Source: Nitrospirota bacterium
GTDB taxonomy: Bacteria > Nitrospirota > Nitrospiria > Nitrospirales > UBA8639
Direction of reading: 5' to 3'
NCBI GenBank assembly: GCA_003235785.1
Contig: QJYE01000024.1
Location: forward strand, 1-5,976
Length of the DNA stretch: 5,976 bases
Both the position numbers and the translations under genes were made by a program. Positions within the stretch are counted from its first letter, which is position 1. Each line of letters opens with the position of its first letter. Shown here piece after piece: positions 1-4,903 of this stretch. The notes under the pieces are model-generated. The model saw nothing but the letters and a program-made list of their open reading frames with translations, was not told the origin of the DNA and searched no databases.

Positions 1-48
1 ATGGTCCAAGAAACCCCCTAGATAGAGACCGCTTAGTACAGGATTCAT
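1..48 (-). CDS. Possible N-terminal fragment of a gene cut by the left edge
   Basis: On the minus strand an ATG at 48 opens a frame that stays open for all 16 codons to the window edge (MNPVLSGLYLGGFLDH). It lies 40 nt downstream of the stop of the YqaA-like gene on the same strand, so it could be the next gene of that unit. Only a weak purine stretch precedes the ATG, and 16 open codons happen often by chance. The 'GLYLGG' string recalls the N-terminus of dual-specificity phosphatases, but that is a loose impression and not an assignment. The sequence left of position 1 would decide. Confidence 0.2.
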   Translation of the reverse strand, partial: MNPVLSGLYLGGFLDH

Positions 49-88
49 CCTAAGTCTGGCAGGCTCCTAAAGACCCATCTCCCTGATT

Positions 89-523
89 TCACGTACCAGA
101 AGGCACGACAGCGAGGACCACCCCATAGCGAACGGCTTTTCCCATCCCAATAAAAAGCCACGCGCGGATCCACGACATCCGCAACCATCCGGCGGCCACA
201 CATAAGGGGTCGCCGATCACCGGGACCCAGGAAAAGAGCAGGATCGGGCTCCCCCACTGCCGCACACGTTCTACCGCACGCCGGTGCGAAGGCTTCGATA
301 ATTCTGTGAGCGGGTACCGCAACGCGATCACCCATCCCAGCACCCATGAACTCATCCCCCCTAAGGTATTGCCTGCCGTGGCCACAGCCAGAAGATCCCA
401 GTGCGGGATCTCACCCTGTGTGGCTAGGGCCAGCAACACGACTTCCGAGCTTCCCGGCAGCACGGTCGACGAGAGGAAGGCACTGAAAAACAGCCCCCAG
501 AGTGAATAGTCTTCTCCCATCAT
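89..523 (-). CDS. yqaA: YqaA-family (DedA/VTT-like) small inner-membrane protein
   Basis: A 144-residue hydrophobic protein, almost the same length as E. coli YqaA (about 142). Recognisable YqaA features in order are a hydrophobic N-terminus with LPGSSE (residues 22-27), a GNTLGG motif (51-56) in the second membrane segment, a basic loop (about 77-90), the segment SWVPVIGDPLCVAAGWLR (98-115) and a GKAVRY motif (128-133) before the last hydrophobic stretch. These are hallmarks of the SNARE-associated/VTT domain group that includes DedA proteins. DedA relatives are linked to membrane lipid translocation and envelope homeostasis; the role of YqaA itself is not established. The start is the first of two adjacent ATGs, preceded by GAGTGGA. 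It begins 10 nt after the DUF2835 stop codon, so the two genes are probably co-transcribed and translationally coupled. The family assignment is confident; the function is not. Confidence 0.88.
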   Translation of the reverse strand: MMGEDYSLWGLFFSAFLSSTVLPGSSEVVLLALATQGEIPHWDLLAVATAGNTLGGMSSWVLGWVIALRYPLTELSKPSHRRAVERVRQWGSPILLFSWVPVIGDPLCVAAGWLRMSWIRAWLFIGMGKAVRYGVVLAVVPSGT

Positions 524-533
524 TCCACTCAGC

Positions 534-770
534 TCATGACGAAGAAGGGCGGGCCGTTCGACAAATGGATTGGAATTTCATGTTGGCATCAAACGCAATA
601 TCAAATGTGCCTTGAATCCCTTGATAGGAGAGAAAAGGACGCAACACCCTGGCTGGAAACCTGACGGTACGGCCATCAATGGTCGTTGCCACGGCATGTT
701 CAACCACGCCTTGATAATAGGCTTGAAACCGTTCAGGTGAAATGTTGAGTCGAACTGTGACCTTTTGCAT
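534..770 (-). CDS. DUF2835 family protein
   Basis: A 78-residue soluble protein matching the DUF2835 pattern over nearly its whole length. An N-terminal strand (VTVRLNIS) is followed by an aromatic YYQG motif (residues 18-21), TTIDGRTVRFPA (29-40), the strongly conserved LRPFL (43-47), and GIQGTFDI (51-58) with a final KFQSI (65-69). The family is small, mostly proteobacterial and uncharacterised. The short C-terminal tail after residue 69 (basic, then serines) lies beyond the usual domain end. No signal peptide or membrane segment is visible. The ATG at 770 has no good Shine-Dalgarno sequence, but no alternative start lies before the domain. It is the first gene of a probable two-gene unit with the YqaA-like gene. 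Its biochemical role is unknown. Confidence 0.85.
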   Translation of the reverse strand: MQKVTVRLNISPERFQAYYQGVVEHAVATTIDGRTVRFPARVLRPFLSYQGIQGTFDIAFDANMKFQSICRTARPSSS

Positions 771-775
771 CGGTT

Positions 776-800
776 GTTACATGATAAAGTTTGTAACTTT
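776..800. repeat. Overlapping small inverted repeats upstream of the DUF2835 gene
   Basis: Just upstream of the DUF2835 ATG, GTTAC (776-780) and GTAAC (793-797) form a 5-bp inverted repeat with a 12-nt gap. AAAGTT (786-791) and AACTTT (795-800) form a second, 6-bp one with a 3-nt gap. The minus strand also carries TATCAT at 786-781, a possible -10 box, without a convincing -35. An operator for the divergent region is possible, but AT-rich DNA of this kind produces such repeats by chance. Confidence 0.2.
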
Positions 801-869
801 TATGGATGCTCTTTCCCTCACCTACTCACATTCACATCAAAGATCTCGGCTCTTCCTTCCACACTATTC

Positions 870-901
870 TTGCACACTTAACGAACGCGCTCAGGTATGA
901 T
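870..901 (+). promoter_or_regulatory. Weak candidate promoter for the phosphatase gene
   Basis: TATGAT at 896-901 matches the sigma-70 -10 consensus at five of six positions. The only -35-like hexamer, TTGCAC at 870-875, sits 20 nt upstream, which is longer than ideal. The predicted transcript would have a leader of about 50 nt before the ATG at 961. The site lies in the divergent 190-nt intergenic region, where a promoter is expected. No conserved operator was recognised. Confidence 0.22.
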
Positions 902-960
902 AGAACACAGACGTTGAAGACGAGAACACGGCAAGATTTACCGACCCATCTCCATCGAGA

Positions 961-1758
961 ATGATATTACCCTATCGCCATGAAATAGACACCATTCGCC
1001 TCGCATTGAACCATGCAAGTGCACGTCTCCAAAGGATCAGATACGACGGGTTAAAAATCCAAATCAAATCCGACGGATCTCCTGTGACCAATGCGGATCT
1101 TGAAGTCAATCAAATCATCCAACAAACGTTATTGGATGCCTTTCCGCATGATGCCTGGTTGTCCGAGGAATCACCGGACAATCCCTCACGGCTCCATTCT
1201 CAACGCGTATGGATTTTAGACCCCATCGATGGCACAAAACCCTTCATTAAAGGCTTGCCTCACTATACGATCTCTCTTGCGCTGGTTGACCAAGGCCAAC
1301 CCGCCGTCGGCGTCATTTTCAATCCAGCCACGCAGGAATATTTCTGTGCCATTCAAGGCCAACTACCCACACTGAACCGCCAACCGATTCACGTCCGCAC
1401 AACATCAAACCCGTCTCGCCACACATTTCTGTTGAATCCCTGGAAAGTCACCCAACGCACGCTGAAGGCTTGGCAAAAAGAGCACCGCTGCCCATCACTC
1501 TTAGGATCGATTGCCTATTCCTTAGCACTTGTCGCCGCAGGGCAGGTCGATGGCCTGATCAATCTCGGCCCCCAAAATGAATGGGATATCGCGGCAGGCC
1601 TCATCCTCATTCACGCGGCAGGCGGTCTGGTGTTTGACAGACACCTCCAGCCTATCCCATTCAATCAACCCAATCCCACCGTGAACGGTATTGTGGCCAT
1701 CCGCCCCGATGCCCTACCCACGCTCCAAAATTGGCTAGACCAAATACATGCCTCCTAG
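961..1758 (+). CDS. Inositol monophosphatase superfamily phosphatase (CysQ/SuhB/HisN-like)
   Basis: A 265-residue protein, the normal size for Mg2+-dependent, lithium-sensitive phosphatases of the IMPase/CysQ/HisN group. The core motifs are intact: DGSPVTNADLE (residues 38-48), LSEES with metal-binding Glu (67-71), DPIDGT (87-92) with the metal-binding aspartates and catalytic threonine, an AAGQVDG segment (192-198) and EWDIAAG (207-213) with the last metal-binding aspartate. It should therefore be a working sugar- or nucleotide-phosphate phosphomonoesterase in the cytosol. The substrate is not settled. DGTK followed by FIKG resembles 3'(2'),5'-bisphosphate nucleotidases (CysQ) and IMPL2/HisN histidinol phosphatases, whereas WDIAAG is typical of CysQ and IMPases. 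The ATG at 961 is the only usable in-frame start after a stop at 901-903. The nearby GAGA is too close to be a good ribosome binding site. The gene stands alone, divergent from the DUF2835 unit. Confidence 0.9.
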   Translation: MILPYRHEIDTIRLALNHASARLQRIRYDGLKIQIKSDGSPVTNADLEVNQIIQQTLLDAFPHDAWLSEESPDNPSRLHSQRVWILDPIDGTKPFIKGLPHYTISLALVDQGQPAVGVIFNPATQEYFCAIQGQLPTLNRQPIHVRTTSNPSRHTFLLNPWKVTQRTLKAWQKEHRCPSLLGSIAYSLALVAAGQVDGLINLGPQNEWDIAAGLILIHAAGGLVFDRHLQPIPFNQPNPTVNGIVAIRPDALPTLQNWLDQIHAS

Positions 1759-2050
1759 AGGTAGCCCCACACCTCAAACCTTCCCTCCACCTCCAGACTA
1801 TCTCCTCCTCAACAACAAAAAGGCACTGCCCTGAGAGCCCATTCGAAAAAATCGCGAGCAAGCCAATCACCCGTTCTCGCTCAATAATGCCACTTAAGAT
1901 CGGTTGGGCTCAGTTCCTTGATCATATGCCAGAATCTTCTCCCCCCCCTTAACCCCATACACCATTCAACCGAAAAAATAGAGAAGCCCATCACTCGATT
2001 CACGTCGAGTTGTCGACATAAACCTTCTTTTGCTCTCGTTGCAACTCACC
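1759..2050. other. Non-coding spacer between phosphatase and receiver gene
   Basis: This stretch holds no reading frame with a recognisable domain; the short frames crossing it are unconvincing. No strong terminator with a T-run follows the phosphatase stop: CCTC-CTA-GAGG at 1751-1761 has only four base pairs. A run of eight C residues lies near 1943-1950, and an 18-nt inverted repeat sits at 1993-2010. The promoter of the receiver gene is presumably here, but no clear -35/-10 pair was found. If the TTG at 2030 is the true receiver start, the spacer ends at 2029. Confidence 0.55.
1993..2010. repeat. Inverted repeat ACTCGA-N6-TCGAGT upstream of the receiver gene
   Basis: ACTCGA (1993-1998) and TCGAGT (2005-2010) are perfect reverse complements separated by six bases, giving an 18-nt dyad with a 12-bp centre-to-centre spacing. 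A further palindrome, GTCGAC, follows at 2012-2017. The dyad lies 20-60 nt upstream of the candidate starts of the receiver gene, where a repressor or activator could bind. No known operator consensus was matched. Confidence 0.3.
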
Positions 2051-2533
2051 ATGAGCAACGATGAGCCTGGACTATCCGCGATGCGAGGAGCTGTCAGAAA
2101 TACCATCAGGATCCTGACCATTGAAGATGATCCGGCTCAGATTGAAGCCCTAAAGGAAGCTCTCCTCGTCGCCCAGATCATCTGCGTAGAAATTCATGAA
2201 GCCGAAAATGGTGAACAGGCCCTGAGCTATTTACGCCAAGAATATCCCTACGTCGATGCCCCGCAACCCGACCTCATTTTCTTATCAAATCACCTCCCCG
2301 ATTACTCAGGGCATACGATTATCACAGCCTTGCAAGAAGACCCCCGATTACATAAGATTCCCGTCGCGTTGTTTTCCGAGCAAGATCCCACGGCCGCACG
2401 CAATGTATCCTTCCCCGACAATTGTCATTTATTTATGAGACCGGCAACATGCGATGAATGGATTTTTGTGCTGCGATGCATTGAAGACGTGTGGATCACG
2501 CTACTCAATATGGCTGGATCGCCCACTCTCTAA
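2051..2533 (+). CDS. Single-domain response-regulator-like protein with atypical receiver
   Basis: A standalone CheY-like receiver of about 160 residues, closest by eye to the Rcp1-type subfamily of short regulators. Numbered from the ATG at 2051, the fold shows strand 1 RILTIEDD with the acidic pocket E25-D26-D27, AENGEQALSYLR (52-63), PYVDAPQPDLIFL (66-78), LPDYSGH (82-88), IPVALFSEQD (103-112) with Ser109 at the Thr/Ser switch position, and a C-terminal ECIEDVW-like helix (about 143-152). The residue that should be the phosphoacceptor Asp (family pattern DLILLDLNLP) is Ser79 here, and the conserved Lys before Pro is Arg130. Canonical His-Asp phosphotransfer is therefore unlikely. There is no output domain. 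The start is uncertain: TTG 2030, ATG 2051 and ATG 2081 all lack a Shine-Dalgarno site, and all lie before the domain. No kinase gene is adjacent. Confidence 0.85.
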   Translation: MSNDEPGLSAMRGAVRNTIRILTIEDDPAQIEALKEALLVAQIICVEIHEAENGEQALSYLRQEYPYVDAPQPDLIFLSNHLPDYSGHTIITALQEDPRLHKIPVALFSEQDPTAARNVSFPDNCHLFMRPATCDEWIFVLRCIEDVWITLLNMAGSPTL

Positions 2534-2540
2534 ACATTCT

Positions 2541-3710
2541 TCAGTTGGCTATGTGCCGCTTTGAAAGCCGTGCGTCTTTTCGATTCCCACCTGCCACCAT
2601 CTGAAATTCATAGAGCCTGGATTCCAGCGCACCATTGAATAATTGAATTTTTCGAGATGGGGCCAACCGAATAAGCTTGGGCAACCGAAAGTCTGCAGTC
2701 AGCAGATATACCGACCACCCTGCAAATCGCTGCTTCAACACATCACCAAACTTCGGATACCAGTCTTCCAGGGTCGCATGACTTCCCATCCGAACTCCGT
2801 AGGGTGGATTGGTAACCATCACGCCCTTGCTCGCCGGTGGCATCACATCTAAGACATCGCCTTGCGTCACTTGCACTCCCCCTAACCCCACATACTGCAG
2901 ATTACTTCTTGCCATGGATAACGCCTGCGCATCCTGATCACAACCAAACAACTCCAGATGAGGCGTTTTAGGAAGACCCTGTTGGACGTCAGGCCGCATC
3001 TCGGCCCAAGCCGATCGATCAAAGTTTCGCAAATGACGGAACGAAAATTCTCGTCGGGCTCCAGGTGCCACGCCCTTGGCCATGAGTGCGGCTTCAATCA
3101 AAATGGTTCCTGACCCGCACATGGGATCCAGGAGCACCTGGTTACTTGTCCACCCCGAAAGACGAAGAATCCCTGCGGCTAAATTCTCACGCAACGGGGC
3201 CTCTCCAGCAGCCTGTCGCCAGCCACGCTTAAAGAGCGGGGCGCCGGTCGTATCCAAATACCAGACCACCTGATCCTCATCGACAAACACCACAATTTGA
3301 AGATCGGGATAGCGCTTATCCACTTCAGGACGTTTCTTCACCTCTCGTAAAAAACGATCACAAATGGCATCCTTCACCCGAAGCGTCGCAAACTCAAGAC
3401 TGTTCAGCGGGGAATGCTGCGCCACCAGGCGAACTTTAATCCGACTATTCACCGAAAACCATGTGGGCCAGGGCAATTGCGCCGCTAAGCGATACAAATC
3501 TTCTTCATGGCGATAGGATCCTTGTCCGACCCGCCACAAAATTCGACTGGCAATTCGACTCTCGAGATTCAACCGATAACACAGCGGGAAAGGCCCCTGG
3601 CATTCCACGCCACCAGGGGTGACACGAATCGCCCTGCCTCCTAACGCACGAAATTCCTTCTCCAGCTCTTCTTCCAACCCTCTGGGACATGTGGCAAAAA
3701 ATGTTTCCAA
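2541..3710 (-). CDS. THUMP-domain class I SAM-dependent RNA methyltransferase (RlmL N-terminal-like)
   Basis: Resembles the N-terminal half of E. coli RlmL (YcbY), which makes N2-methylguanosine at 23S rRNA position 2445, and the many single-activity homologues of about 380-400 residues. With the start chosen here (389 residues) it opens with FFATCPRGLEEEL (4-16). A THUMP-type RNA-binding region follows (about 40-150), then FKRGWR (160-165) and APLRENLAAG (171-180). The Rossmann methyltransferase domain has SAM motif DPMCGSGT (195-202), an acidic strand end at GCDQD (256-260), and catalytic NPPYG (301-305), typical of enzymes methylating exocyclic amino groups of guanine. No in-frame ATG precedes the domain. 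GTG 3797 and TTGs at 3782 and 3737 lack good ribosome sites, while TTG 3710 has GAGGTG five bases upstream and the family's usual N-terminus. The exact rRNA target is inferred. There is no RlmK-like second domain. Confidence 0.9.
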   Translation of the reverse strand: METFFATCPRGLEEELEKEFRALGGRAIRVTPGGVECQGPFPLCYRLNLESRIASRILWRVGQGSYRHEEDLYRLAAQLPWPTWFSVNSRIKVRLVAQHSPLNSLEFATLRVKDAICDRFLREVKKRPEVDKRYPDLQIVVFVDEDQVVWYLDTTGAPLFKRGWRQAAGEAPLRENLAAGILRLSGWTSNQVLLDPMCGSGTILIEAALMAKGVAPGARREFSFRHLRNFDRSAWAEMRPDVQQGLPKTPHLELFGCDQDAQALSMARSNLQYVGLGGVQVTQGDVLDVMPPASKGVMVTNPPYGVRMGSHATLEDWYPKFGDVLKQRFAGWSVYLLTADFRLPKLIRLAPSRKIQLFNGALESRLYEFQMVAGGNRKDARLSKRHIAN

Positions 3711-3715
3711 CGTGA

Positions 3716-3721
3716 CACCTC
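3716..3721 (-). promoter_or_regulatory. Shine-Dalgarno site that selects a TTG start for the RNA methyltransferase
   Basis: Read on the minus strand this is GAGGTG, five bases before TTG at 3710. None of the other in-frame start codons further upstream has a comparable site, so this motif decides the start. The resulting N-terminus, METFFATCPRG, matches the usual beginning of this methyltransferase family. Confidence 0.6.
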
Positions 3722-3752
3722 TATCGAATCGAACCAATTGAATGGCTCTTTG

Positions 3753-3767
3753 ATTATTGACAATAAT
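3753..3767. repeat. 15-bp perfect palindrome over the methyltransferase promoter
   Basis: ATTATTG and CAATAAT flank a single central base, giving a 7-1-7 perfect dyad. It overlaps the candidate -10 box, which is where a repressor operator would be expected. It is AT-rich and matches no operator that I recognise. Confidence 0.4.
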
Positions 3768-3782
3768 TGTGATCGTGAACAA
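3753..3782 (-). promoter_or_regulatory. Candidate sigma-70-type promoter for the RNA methyltransferase
   Basis: On the minus strand, TTGTTC (3782-3777) and AATAAT (3758-3753) are separated by 18 nt. The -10 matches the consensus at five of six positions and the -35 at three of six. The predicted transcript starts near 3746, about 35 nt before the TTG start at 3710. This would place the promoter inside the longer open frame and agrees with the shorter start. It would let the methyltransferase be expressed independently of the dehydrogenase upstream. Confidence 0.4.
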
Positions 3783-3788
3783 TGCCGA

Positions 3789-3814
3789 GTCCAGCACTCA
3801 TGTGACCACTGAAC
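3789..3814 (-). repeat. Imperfect hairpin after the dehydrogenase stop
   Basis: Starting 13 nt past the dehydrogenase stop, the minus-strand RNA can fold GUUCAG against CUGGAC (one G-U pair). Wobble pairs, one mismatch and UCA/UGA then close a very small loop. No U-tract follows, so it is not a classical intrinsic terminator. It may act as a transcript-end or processing hairpin between the dehydrogenase and the methyltransferase, or it may be chance. Confidence 0.3.
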
Positions 3815-3827
3815 ACACCCTCGTGGC

Positions 3828-4850
3828 CTACGATGAGTACACTTCGGGATTCACGCAATGGGGAAGACGATCGCCACGCAACCCGGCGATCATATTCTCA
3901 ACCGCCATATCCGCCATACGAGATCTTGTCGCCGTCGACGCACTGCCTAAATGTGGAATCACCAGACAATTCTGCAGAGTGAGCAGCGGATGAGAAGCGG
4001 GAAGCGGTTCGGGTTCTGTCACATCTAACGCCGCACCACCAATCGTTTTTTGCTGTAACGCGTGATACAACGCGGCAGGGTCCACAACCGCGCCACGAGC
4101 CGTATTGATCAAGATGCTTGAGCGCTTCATGATGCGAAGTTCCGGATCACCAATCAAATGCTGCGTCCGAACCGTCAGCGGAACATGCAGACTGACAAAA
4201 TCTGATTCCCGCAACGCGGTGTGCAGATCCACAAACGTCACAGGAGACCAATTCGATCCGTCGTCATGGTTCTCATTGACCACAGAACGTTCTCTTGCTT
4301 CGCGATCCTGTCCGGGTGATCGCACCGCCAACACGTTCATCTGAAACCCCTGAGCCCGCCTGGCCACGGCTTGCCCGATTCGGCCAAACCCCACAATCCC
4401 CAAGGTGGCTCCATAGATATCCTGTCCGAGGAGAAGATCCGGCTTCCATTCCACCCATTGGCCTTGTCGCACATAGTCAGCCCCTTCCACAATGCGCCGG
4501 GCCGCTGCCAGCAACAACGCAAACGCGAGATCGGCCGTCGTTTCGGTCAAAATGCCAGGCGTATATCCAACGGGAATACTCCGTGCGGTACACAGGGGAA
4601 TATCAATATGGTCATACCCCACCGACATCGTGCTAACCACACGCAAGCGGGCTCCAACTCGAAGCACATCTTGATCAATCTGATCCGTCAACAAGCAATA
4701 GAGGCCGTCTGCTTCGGAAATATGCTCCAACAACCATTCATGCGTCACCGGACAATCAGACTCCCAACACACCACACGAGCATGTGCCGTTAAGGCATTC
4801 CACGCTTTGGGGGGAAGTCGCCGAGTGACCACAACCATGGGGAGGGACAT
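3828..4850 (-). CDS. D-2-hydroxyacid dehydrogenase, glyoxylate/hydroxypyruvate reductase (GRHPR) type
   Basis: A 340-residue NAD(P)-dependent D-isomer-specific 2-hydroxyacid dehydrogenase that follows the human GRHPR/D-glycerate dehydrogenase pattern from end to end. It begins VVVTRRLP, then has STMSVGYDHID (73-83), VGYTPGILTETTADLAFALLL (94-114), a WKPDLLLG segment (135-142), the Rossmann GFGRIG (154-159), NTARG with catalytic Arg252, LDVTEPEP with catalytic Glu281, and PHLGSA with catalytic His300. It probably reduces glyoxylate and hydroxypyruvate to glycolate and D-glycerate in the cytosol. Arg177-Ser178 at the end of the second Rossmann strand, where NAD enzymes carry an acidic residue, suggests NADPH preference. 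A polar insertion (about 180-203) makes the following loop roughly 14 residues longer than in human GRHPR. ATG 4850 is chosen because AAGGAG lies just upstream; the frame extends to GTG 4877 without a comparable site. It lies 53 nt downstream of the antiporter gene. Confidence 0.92.
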   Translation of the reverse strand: MSLPMVVVTRRLPPKAWNALTAHARVVCWESDCPVTHEWLLEHISEADGLYCLLTDQIDQDVLRVGARLRVVSTMSVGYDHIDIPLCTARSIPVGYTPGILTETTADLAFALLLAAARRIVEGADYVRQGQWVEWKPDLLLGQDIYGATLGIVGFGRIGQAVARRAQGFQMNVLAVRSPGQDREARERSVVNENHDDGSNWSPVTFVDLHTALRESDFVSLHVPLTVRTQHLIGDPELRIMKRSSILINTARGAVVDPAALYHALQQKTIGGAALDVTEPEPLPASHPLLTLQNCLVIPHLGSASTATRSRMADMAVENMIAGLRGDRLPHCVNPEVYSS

Positions 4851-4854
4851 GCTT

Positions 4855-4860
4855 CTCCTT
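4855..4860 (-). promoter_or_regulatory. Strong Shine-Dalgarno site fixing the dehydrogenase start
   Basis: AAGGAG on the minus strand, four bases before ATG 4850. It favours this ATG over the upstream in-frame GTG at 4877. The shorter product begins MSLPMVVVTRR, as GRHPR-type enzymes normally do. Confidence 0.65.
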
Positions 4861-4891
4861 GCTTTCCTTCTCAGCACGAAACGCTGAAACC

Positions 4892-4903
4892 CTTCTTAAG
4901 AAG
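4892..4903. repeat. 12-bp perfect palindrome next to the antiporter stop codon
   Basis: CTTCTTAAGAAG is its own reverse complement and abuts the antiporter TAG (4904-4906 on the plus strand reads CTA). A second small dyad, TCAGC (4871-4875) with GCTGA (4883-4887), follows in the same 53-nt gap. Neither has a downstream U-run on the minus strand, so read-through into the dehydrogenase gene is plausible. Confidence 0.35.

Noticed and set aside
45..347. 100-codon minus-strand frame over the YqaA-like gene
   Set aside because: It overlaps most of a clearly recognisable gene on the same strand in another frame and shows no domain; a shadow frame.
1731..1952. 73-codon plus-strand frame covering part of the spacer
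   Set aside because: It starts within the phosphatase gene, has no ribosome site and resembles no family; composition mirrors the C- and A-rich spacer.
1939..1952. Run of eight C residues
   Set aside because: It lies in non-coding DNA and affects no reading frame; no sign of phase variation.
3757..3785. TTGACA on the plus strand as a -35 box
   Set aside because: A perfect hexamer, but no -10 lies at 16-18 nt and no plus-strand gene follows; it arises from the palindrome at 3753-3767.
4371..4793. 140-codon plus-strand frame inside the dehydrogenase
   Set aside because: Antisense to a complete, motif-rich gene; its translation is low in recognisable features and has shadow-like composition.
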